The notes beneath the pieces were generated by a model. It was not told the DNA's origin. It did no database searches and worked only from the letters and a program-made list of their open reading frames with translations. Positions 34,563 through 43,600 of a stretch of DNA of 64,000 nucleotides are shown piece after piece. Source of the DNA: Kibdelosporangium persicum (GTDB taxonomy: Bacteria; Actinomycetota; Actinomycetes; Mycobacteriales; Pseudonocardiaceae); assembly GCF_013280595.1 (NCBI RefSeq), contig NZ_JAAATY010000038.1, positions 1 to 64,000 on the forward strand, in the 5' to 3' direction. How positions within the stretch are numbered: position 1 is the first letter of the stretch; every line of letters starts with the position of its first letter. The translations under genes were made by a program, and so were the position numbers.

Positions 34563-36275
34563 ATGTCGCTGCGTAGTTCGGCTTGGTACGGCGGCCAGGA
34601 CCGTAACGCGTACATCCACCGCGCCTGGATGCGCCGCGGCGCACCCGCCGACGCGTTCACCGGGCGGCCGCAGATCGCCATCGCCAACACCGCCTCCGAT
34701 TTCACCCCTTGCAACAGTCACCTGAACGAGGTCGCCGAGAGCGTCCGGCAGGGCGTCTGGGCCGCCGGTGGCGTGCCGTTGAACCTGCCTGTGGTCTCGC
34801 TCGGCGAGACGAACATGCGGCCGACGGCGATGCTGTGGCGCAACATGGCCGCCATGGCCATCGAGGAGATGTTGCGGGCCAACCCGATCGACGGTGTCGT
34901 GCTGCTCGGTGGCTGCGACAAGACGATCCCCTCGCTGCTGATGGCCGCCTCCTCGGTCGGCCTGCCCGCCGTCGTGATGCCCGGCGGCCCGATGCTCACC
35001 GGCACCTTCCGCGGGAGACCGCTCGGCTGCGGAACGGACGTGTGGCGACTGAGCGAAGAGGTCCGGGCAGGCACGTTGCCCGCTGAGGCGTTCCTGGAGT
35101 CCGAGTCGTCGATGATCCGCAGCCGCGGGCACTGCAACACGATGGGCACCGCCTCCACCATGGGCCTGCTGGCCGAGGCGCTCGGCATGGTCCTGCCGGG
35201 CACCGCGGGCATTCCGGCATCGGACAGCCGGCTGCTGGCGCGGGCGCACGAGACAGGCCGGCTGGCCGTGGAGATGGTCAGGCAGGCACGTCGTCCGGCG
35301 GACATACTCACCGCCGGAGCGTTCCACAACGCGATCGTGGCACTGGCCGCGATCGGCGGGTCGACCAACGCGGTCGTCCACCTGCTCGCGATCGCCGGCA
35401 GGCTCGGCGTGCCCCTCTCACTCGAGGACTTCGACCGGATCGGCGCGGACGTGCCACTGCTGGCCGACCTGCAACCGGCAGGCCGGTTCCTGATGGAGGA
35501 CCTGCACCGGGCCGGTGGGCTGGCGGCCGTGCTGAACCAAGTCGCCGACCTGCTCGACAAGGACGCGGTCACCGTCACCGGCCGGCCGTTCGTGGACTAC
35601 CTGGCCGGCGCGGCGATCTGGGATCCGGAGGTGATCCGGACCCGGGAGGCGCCACTGCGACCGCACGCCGGGATCGCCGTGCTGCGAGGCAACCTCGCCA
35701 CGGACGGCGCGATCATCAAACCGGCCGCGGCCTCGGAACACCTGCTGACACACCGCGGCCGGGCCGTGGTCTTCGACTCGGTCGAGGACCTGACGGCGCA
35801 CATCGACGACCCGGACCTCGATGTCGACGCGGACTCGGTGCTGGTGCTGCGAGGCTGCGGGCCACGCGGCTACCCCGGGATGCCCGAGGTGGCGAACCTG
35901 CCGCTGCCGTCGAAACTGCTCCGCGCCGGCGTGCGCGACATGGTCCGGGTCTGCGACGGCCGGATGAGCGGAACGGCTTACGGGACCGTCGTGTTGCACG
36001 TCGCTCCCGAAGCCGCCGCGGGCGGGCCGCTGGCGAAGGTCCGTACCGGTGACTGGATCACCCTCGACGTCGCCAACCGCCGCCTGGATGTCGAGGTCCC
36101 CGACGCCGAACTGGCCGCCCGCGAGATTCCGTCCGCACTGACGGCGTCGCTCGCCAGGCCACGCCGCGGCTGGGAACAGCTCTACGTCGACACCGTCACC
36201 GGCGCCGACGTGGGCGCCGATCTGGACTTCCTGGTCGGCGCCAGCGGTGACACGGTCGCCCGCGAGGGCTACTGA
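34563..36275 (+). CDS. IlvD/Edd-family dihydroxy-acid / sugar-acid dehydratase
   Basis: 570 aa; ATG at 34563 with AAAGGA about 8 nt upstream. Fe-S ligand motifs of the family are present: FTPCNSH, GGCDKTIPS and RGHCNTMGTAS; the C-terminal region carries CDGRMSGTAYG. The N-terminus (SLRSSAWYGGQDRNAYIHRAW) resembles sugar-acid dehydratases such as arabinonate dehydratase more than biosynthetic IlvD. The family turns a 2,3-dihydroxy acid into a 2-keto-3-deoxy acid. That is precisely the substitution pattern expected from a hydroxymalonyl extension plus ketoreduction, so this enzyme may act on the released PKS product (inference). It is the last gene of the plus-strand operon, followed by a terminator. 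Confidence 0.88.
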   Translation: MSLRSSAWYGGQDRNAYIHRAWMRRGAPADAFTGRPQIAIANTASDFTPCNSHLNEVAESVRQGVWAAGGVPLNLPVVSLGETNMRPTAMLWRNMAAMAIEEMLRANPIDGVVLLGGCDKTIPSLLMAASSVGLPAVVMPGGPMLTGTFRGRPLGCGTDVWRLSEEVRAGTLPAEAFLESESSMIRSRGHCNTMGTASTMGLLAEALGMVLPGTAGIPASDSRLLARAHETGRLAVEMVRQARRPADILTAGAFHNAIVALAAIGGSTNAVVHLLAIAGRLGVPLSLEDFDRIGADVPLLADLQPAGRFLMEDLHRAGGLAAVLNQVADLLDKDAVTVTGRPFVDYLAGAAIWDPEVIRTREAPLRPHAGIAVLRGNLATDGAIIKPAAASEHLLTHRGRAVVFDSVEDLTAHIDDPDLDVDADSVLVLRGCGPRGYPGMPEVANLPLPSKLLRAGVRDMVRVCDGRMSGTAYGTVVLHVAPEAAAGGPLAKVRTGDWITLDVANRRLDVEVPDAELAAREIPSALTASLARPRRGWEQLYVDTVTGADVGADLDFLVGASGDTVAREGY

Positions 36276-36285
36276 CCCGCAGCCG

Positions 36286-36323
36286 CCGGACGGCCGCCTC
36301 CCGGAAGGGAAGCGGCCGTCCGG
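36286..36323. terminator. Bidirectional hairpin terminator
   Basis: Perfect 12-bp stem (36286-36297 with 36312-36323), 14-nt loop, in the 81-bp gap between the converging dehydratase and aminotransferase genes. Confidence 0.85.
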
Positions 36324-36356
36324 ACGTTCGGGGCCACACCGCGAAGCGGTGGACGA

Positions 36357-37637
36357 TCAGGTCGTGCGCAGTGCGTCGCGCAGGACGTCGAGCCCGCGGT
36401 CGAGGCGGGGGATGTCGATGTTCAACGGCGGCAACACCTTGATGACGTCCTCGTGGCGGCCGCACAGTTCCACGATCAGGCCGTTGTCGAAGGCGAGCCG
36501 CTGGACGCGCGCGGCACGGCCGGGCCCGCCGGCATCGCTGAGGTCGATGCCCAGGGCCATGCCGGCGCCGCGGACGGTGAAGTCCGCTGTGGACAGTTCG
36601 CGGCCGAAGCGGCCGAGACGGCGGACGGCGACGGCGAGATCCGTGCGGAACTTCGGTTGCCGCCAGAGCTCGCACGCCGCCGTCGCCGCGACGAACGCCA
36701 GCTGGTTGCCCTGGAACGTGCCGGAATGCTCGCCTGGCTCCCAGATGTCGAGCTCACGACGCAGCAGCACGAGCGACATCGGCAGGCCGTAACCGCCGAC
36801 GGACTTCGCGACGGTGACGATGTCCGGTGTGATTCTCGCGTGCTCGAAGCAGAAGTACGTTCCGGTCCGGCCGCAGCCGACCTGGATCTCGTCGCAGATC
36901 AACAGCACGCCGTACCGCTCGGTGAGCTCCCGCAGCCGGCGCAGCCAGTCGCCTGACGCCGGGTACACGCCGCCCCGCATCTGCATCGGCTCGACGATCA
37001 CCGCGGCAGGCAGGTCGACGCCGGACGAAGGGTCGGTCAGCAGGCGGTCGATGTAGGCGACCGAGTCGAACGGCCCGCCGGGACCGTCTTCATAGGGCAC
37101 GAAGGTCACGTCGTATCCGCCGGTGCCCCCGCGCCGCAGTTGACGTTCGCCGGTCACGGCAAGGGAACCACGGGACAAGCCGTGGTAGGCGCCGCTGAAG
37201 GCGATGACGCCGCGGCGGCCGGTAACCTTGCACGCCAGCTTGAGCGCGGCTTCCACGGCGTCGGTGCCGGTCGGGCCGCAGCACTGCACTTTGTAGTCCA
37301 GGTCGTGGGGCCGCAGGACTGTCTCGGCGAACGTCGTCAGGAAGTCGCGTTTGGCGACGGTGTACATGTCGAGGCCTTGCACGAGGCCGTCGGCGGCGAG
37401 GTACTCGGTGATCCGGCGCTTGATGAAGTCGTTGTTGTGCCCGTAGTTCAGTGCGGCCGCGCCGCAGAAGAAGTCGATGAACATCCGGCCGTCGGCGGCG
37501 TACAGCTCGGCGCCTTTGGCCCGGTGGAACACCACCGGGAACTTCCGGCAGTAGACGCGGACCTCGGACTCCAGGTCGTCGAAGACCGTGAAGTCGACGG
37601 CCTTGGCGACGTGCGGGACGAAGGGAGCGATGGTCAT
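36357..37637 (-). CDS. EctB-like L-2,4-diaminobutyrate aminotransferase
   Basis: 426 aa, class III aminotransferase. The N-terminal region (FDDLESEVRVYCRKFPVVF) and NYGHNN are typical of EctB; the PLP lysine is in TVAKSVGGYG and the Asp contact in LICDEIQVG. The enzyme makes L-Dab from aspartate semialdehyde with glutamate as donor. No EctA or EctC is nearby, so this is not an ectoine cluster; in NRPS loci such genes supply Dab as a monomer. It starts 12 bp after the NRPS at 37650-44795 on the same strand, so the two are co-transcribed. A related omega-amino-acid substrate cannot be excluded. Confidence 0.88.
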   Translation of the reverse strand: MTIAPFVPHVAKAVDFTVFDDLESEVRVYCRKFPVVFHRAKGAELYAADGRMFIDFFCGAAALNYGHNNDFIKRRITEYLAADGLVQGLDMYTVAKRDFLTTFAETVLRPHDLDYKVQCCGPTGTDAVEAALKLACKVTGRRGVIAFSGAYHGLSRGSLAVTGERQLRRGGTGGYDVTFVPYEDGPGGPFDSVAYIDRLLTDPSSGVDLPAAVIVEPMQMRGGVYPASGDWLRRLRELTERYGVLLICDEIQVGCGRTGTYFCFEHARITPDIVTVAKSVGGYGLPMSLVLLRRELDIWEPGEHSGTFQGNQLAFVAATAACELWRQPKFRTDLAVAVRRLGRFGRELSTADFTVRGAGMALGIDLSDAGGPGRAARVQRLAFDNGLIVELCGRHEDVIKVLPPLNIDIPRLDRGLDVLRDALRTT

Positions 37638-37649
37638 GTGTCCGTCCTC

Positions 37650-40600
37650 TCATGTAACGGCTTCGGCCGCCTCAGCCTGTGCGATCACGGTGTTGAGCAC
37701 CTCGCAGAGGCTGGGCACGTTCGACGGCTTCATCACGCCGCCGTGGTCGCCCGGGACGCGGTGGACGTCGACGCCCTCGCCGGAGAGTGCTTCCCAGCGG
37801 GCGACGTAGCCGGCGAAGCACTGTCCGGAGGAGACGATGTGGGTGCTGTCGGCGAGCGCGTCACCGGCGAGGAGGTGGAGCTTGCCGGGGAAGTGCCGGT
37901 GCGGGTACCGCAGGATCGCGTCCATGGTCTCCCGCCAGATCCGTACCGTGCGGGGCCAGGCCGCGCCGACACCACGCTCGGGCAGATCCATGCCGACGTG
38001 CTCGTCGATGTCGGTGGACACGTCTCGGTACAGCTCACGGATCTCGGCGCGGTGCTCAGGGGTGTCGGCGGCGTCGCCGACGCGGGCGATCAGGTTCACC
38101 AGGTGTTCGAGCCTGCGCACTTTGGCGGAATGGTCGTGCATCTGCGGGCGTGTGCTCGCGTCGAGCACCGGGTCGAGCAGGAAGAACGTGACCTGTTCGC
38201 CCTCAGCGACCAGCCGTCCGGCCATTTCGGCTGCGATGGCACTGCCGCCGCACCAGGCGAACAGCCGGTACGGGCCGTGTGGCCGGGCCTCGCGCAACTC
38301 GGCGTAGTGCCGCCCGGCCAGCTCCCGCACCGACGGCAGGTCGGTGCGGGAGCCCAGGTCCGGCCATTCGAACGCGGCCAACGGGATTTCGGCGTCCAGG
38401 TGGGGCAGCAGCCGCTGGTACCAGTGCGCGCTGCCGCCGCCCGGGTGTACGCAGAACAACGGGGCACGGGAACCGGTGCGCCGCAGCCACATCAGCGCAC
38501 GGGAGGGTGCGGAGCCGTCAGCGGCCGGTGGCTCGGCGGCCAGCCGCCCGGCCAGCCCGGCGATCGTGGGCTTTTCCAGGAACGACCGGAATGTCAGCCG
38601 CAGGCCTTGGGTCTCGCGCAACCGGGTGATGACGCGCATCATCGCCAGGGAATGCCCGCCGAGGTCGAAGAAGTCGTCGTGGATGCCGATCCGCTCCACG
38701 TGCAGCGCGTCCGCCCACGCCTCGGCGAGTGCCTGTTCCAGTGGGTTGCGCGGGTCGACGTGAGTCGCGGCGGCGGACCGTGAGCCCTGTGGGGACGGCA
38801 GCGCGGCCCGGTCGGTCTTGCCGGCCGTGGTCAACGGGAAGCGGTCCAGCGCCACGTAGTACGTGGGCACCATGTGTTCCGGCAGCCGGGCCCGGAGGTG
38901 CTCCCGCAGCTCCGCAGGCGATGGCCCGTCGGCCGGGCGCGTGTACGCCACCAGGGTGGCGTCCCGCGTACCGGGCCGGTGCACGGTCACGGCCGCTGCC
39001 TCCACTCGTGGGTGGGCGGTGAGCACCTGCTCGACCTCGCCCAGTTCGATTCGGAAGCCACGCACCTTCACCTGGTGGTCGCCCCGGCCGTGGTACCGCA
39101 AGGCCCCGTCGGCCATGCGGGACACGACATCACCGGTGCGGTACATCCTGGCACCGGGCACGGCACCGAACGGATCCGGCACGAACCGGTCGGCGGTGAG
39201 GCCGGGCTGGTTGAGATAACCCCGGGCGAGCCCGGTGCCACCGAGGTACAACTCGCCGCGGACTCCGTCGGGCACCGGGTGGCCGTTGGCGTCGAGCACG
39301 TAGGCGCGGACGTTGTCCAGCGGTGACCCAATCGGCGGCCACGGGTCGTCCGTGATGGCGTCGATGTGGTTGAGGGTGGCGTACACAGTGGCCTCGGTGG
39401 GGCCGTAAGCGTTGGTCACGCGTACGTGCCGCGACCAGCGTGCGGCCTCGTCGCCGGGCAGCGCCTCACCGGCTGAGAACAGGTGACGCAGTCGCGGAAA
39501 GCTTTCCGGGCGCAGCATTCCGAGCATCGCCGGAGGCAGCGACATGTGAGTGATCAGGCCGGACTGTGCGCCCAGATCGCCGGGGCCGGCGCTCGGCGAC
39601 GGCAGCACAAGTGTGGCGCCGTTGGTCAGGGCGAGCACGGTTTCCCAGACGGACACGTCGAAGCTCATGGACGCGAACTGCGACACGTGGTCGCCGGGCC
39701 CCACGTCGACGTGCTCACGCGACACGTGCCGCAGGTCCAGCAGCGGTCCGTGTGGCACCGCGACACCCTTCGGCCGGCCGGTCGACCCGGAGGTGTAGAT
39801 GACATAGGCGAGGGTGTCCGTCGTGACTGTCACATCGGGCACGTCGGGCATGCCCTCCGCGGTGCCGAGGGAGTCGATGGTCAGCACGGCTGTCTCTCCG
39901 GCGGGAGTGCTCGCGCGCAGCTCTCTGGTGGTCAGCACGACCTTGGGCGCCGCGTCGGCGATCATGTGCCGTACCCGGGCGCCCGGCAGGTCCGGGTCCA
40001 GTGGCAGGAAGGCCCCACCCGCCTTGAGCGTCGCCAGTTGAGCCACGACGAGCTCAGGCGTCTTCGGCAGGTACAGGCCGACCGAGGACTCAGGGCCGAC
40101 GCCCAGCGCGATGAGGTGATGCGCCAGCTGGTTGGCCTCGCGGTCAAGCTCCCCGTAACTCACCACTCGGTCGTCCTGTATGACGGCCGCCGCGTCCGGC
40201 GTGGCCGCGGCGTGCGACTCGACGAGCTGGTGGACGAGAGAGCCGGTCGGGTGGGCGCGGACGGTGTGATGCCGCAGCGTGGCCTCGCGGTCGGCCGGAG
40301 GCAGGCCGATAGACCGGGGATTGCCGGCCGGGTCGGCGGCCATCGCCTCGAGGACGTGCCGGTAGGTGCGGCCCAGCAACTCGACCCGGGCCCGGTCGAT
40401 CCGGTCCGGGCGGGCGTCCAGGGTCAGGTGACCGGGGAACGCGACGGTGATGATCGGCATTTCGCTGGGACTGAAGTCGTCGACAAGGTCCACAGTGGAG
40501 TCCCCGGCCAGCACGTGGAAGTCGAGGTAGGTGAACGCGACGTCGGCAAGCGGCCCGTCGGTGCCCAGCTCCCGCAGCATCGCGGGCATCGGGTAGCGGC

Positions 40601-43600
40601 GGTGCGGCAGCAACTCGGTCTCGGTGGCGAACACCCGTGCCACCAGGTCACGCCAAGTCGGCACATCGGTGTCCGCGGGGAACGGCACGGTGTTGAGGTA
40701 CATCCCCGGCACTCGGTCGGCGCCGGCCACCTCCGGCCGCCCGTTGGCGACCAGGCCGGTGCGGAACCGCTGCTTGCCGGTGACCGCGGACAGCGCCTTG
40801 AGATGGGCTGCGTGCAGCACGCTCTTCATCGAGGCGCCCGCCGACGAGGCGAGCGCCCGCAGCCGCGGTTCGAGGTCCGGGTACGCGACCCGCACCACGA
40901 TCGGCTCGTCATCCGGCTGCCCGGCCCATGCCTGGGGGATTCGCAGCTTGTCGTGCCCTTCGACGACACCCGCCCAGTACTCGCGGTCCACTTCGGACAG
41001 CAGGGACTCGCGTTCGGCGGCGACGAAGTCGGCGAAGCGCACCGCGGGCGGCGGGACCGGGGCAGGTGGCCTGCCGTCACGCAAGTCGCGGTACAGCGCG
41101 ATGAGTCCGGCGACGACAGAGGTGTGGCTCCAGCCGTCGAGAACGGCGTGGCACTCGGTGTGGGTCAGCCACCACTCGCCCTCGTCCATCTGGTGCACGT
41201 CATAGCGCACCAGCGAGGGCACGGTGACGTCGAACAACTCGGTGCGCTGTGCGACCAGGTACGCGCGGACCGCGGCCTCCTGCCGTTCGATCGTGTGGCC
41301 GCGGAGATCGTCGTAGCCGACCGGTAGTTCCGCGGTGGCGTACACGAGTTGCATCGCCTCGGAGTAGGTGGACAGATCGAAGCAGGTGCGCAGGATCTCG
41401 TGCCGCTCCACCATGATCCGCACGGCCATGCGCAACACTTCGAGGGAGAACGGCTTCTCGTCACGAACGCGGTAGCAGGAGACGTTCTGGTAGATCGCCC
41501 GGTCGGCCACGAGCATCTCGTAGACCATGCCGGCCTGGGTCTCGGCCATCGGATAGGCGTCGACCACCTCTGCCGGAACCAGTGCGCGGTCGTGCTCGGC
41601 GAGCTGCGCGAACGGCGCGACAGGCGATGTGGCAGCCGTCGTGGCGGCCGGGGTGCCGCCGCAGGTGGCGAGCACGGCCAGTTCGGCCACGGTCTGGTGG
41701 GTGAACATGTCGTGCACGGCCAGTTCGACATCCGCGGCACGCAGCGCACCGATCACCCGGATGGCGCGGATCGAGTCGCCGCCCAGTGCGAAAAAGCTGT
41801 CGTGTACGCCGACCGAGCCCGGATCGACGTCGATCGCTGTGGCCACGGCCTCGGCGATGAGTCGTTCGAGAGCGTCCCGTGGCTGAACGCGTTCACTGTG
41901 GACGGTCAGCTTCGGAGCCGGCAGCGCATCATAGTCGATCTTGCCCGTGGCGGTGAGCGGGAGCGAGTCGACCGCCGCCCAGTGGACCGGGACCATCGGT
42001 TCGGGCAGGATGCCGCGCAGATGTTCCCGTAGCGCGGTGGTGTCGGCTTGCGCGGGCGTGACGCAGGCGGCAAGCCGTCCGTTGTGGACCGTCACGGCCG
42101 CGGTCGTCACGTCCGGGTGCGCGGTCAGCGCGGCCTCGACCTCACCGGGCTCCACCCGATGTCCGTTGATCTTGACCTGGCGGTCCAGTCTGCCGAGGTA
42201 CTCGATGGTTCCGTCGGCGTGCCGGCGGGCCAGATCGCCGGTGCGGTAAAGCCGTTCGCCGGAGCCGCTCATCGGGTCGGGCACGAACCGCTCGGCGGTG
42301 CTGCCGGGCTTCGCGTGGTAGCCGCGGGCGAGCTGGACGCCGGCCAGCACGAGTTCGCCGGGCACGCTGGCCGGGACGGGCCGCAAGCGACTGTCCACAA
42401 TATACGCACGAGTGTTGGCGACCGGCCGTCCGATTCGGACGGGCTCGCCCGGCGCACACCGTGCCGCGGTGACGTCGATCGATGCTTCTGTCGGTCCGTA
42501 GAGGTTGTGCACTTCGCAGCCGATCCGCGCGTGCGTCTCGGCCACCAGGTCGGGGGCCAGGGCTTCGCCACTGCACACCAACAGCCGCAACGACGGCAGC
42601 CGGTCGAACGGCTCGGTCAGGAACGCGCGGAGCATCGACGGGACGAAGTGCGTGACGGTCACCGACTGTGCCGTGATGGTCTCCGCGAGGTAGCGGGGGT
42701 CGCGGTGCCCTCCCGGCCGCGCCACCACCACCATCGCTCCGGTGGTCAGCGGCCACAGCAGTTCCCACAGCGACACGTCGAAACCGGGTGGGGTCTTGTG
42801 CAGCACCCGGTCGTCGGCGCCGAGCCGGTAGGCGTCCTGCATCCACCGGATCCGGTTGACGATGCCGCGATGGGTGACCACGACCCCTTTGGGCTCGCCC
42901 GACGAACCCGACGTGAAGATGAGATATGCCGCGTTGTCCGGATGTGGCCCTGGAATCGCCGGGGCGAAGCTGGGCTCGTCCTCCAGGTCTGCCAGGTGCT
43001 GCTCGGTGATCACCAGCCGGGTGCCGCAGGATGCGGCAAGCGCCTCGATCCGTCGCGTGGGCAGTTCCGGGTCAAGCGGCAGGTACACGCCGCCCGCCTG
43101 CCACACCGCGAGTACGGCGGCCACGTGGTCGGAGCTCCGGTCGAGGTGCACGCCGACCACGGTCTCCGGTCCGACACCGAGCCCGCGCAACCGGTGTGCC
43201 AACCGGTTCGCCCGGGTGTGCAGCTCGGCGTAGGTCAAGGAGGAGTCGTCCGTGACGACCGCGAGGGCGTCCGGAGTGGACAGTGCGGTGGCGGCCAGCA
43301 TGCCGGGAAGGGTCGTCTCGGGCCATGCCACGGCAGTGTCGTTGCACTCCACCAGGACACGGTGCCGCTCGATGTCACCGAGCATGTCCAGTGCGCCGAT
43401 CCGGGTGTGCGGGGCGGCGGCCGCGGCCGTCAGCAGGCGGACGTAGTGATCGGCGACGCGCTGTGCGGTCGCGCGGTCGAACAGGGCGGTCGCGAAGACC
43501 ACGGCGCCGCGCAGTGAGCCGTCCGGCTGTTCGGTGATCGACACGGACAGGTCGACCTTGGCGGAGGTGTCGCCGACCGGGACGTTCTCGAAGGTGAGCC

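Noticed and set aside
36357-37637. Ectoine biosynthesis
   Set aside because: Only the EctB-like aminotransferase is present; EctA and EctC are missing and the gene is linked to an NRPS.
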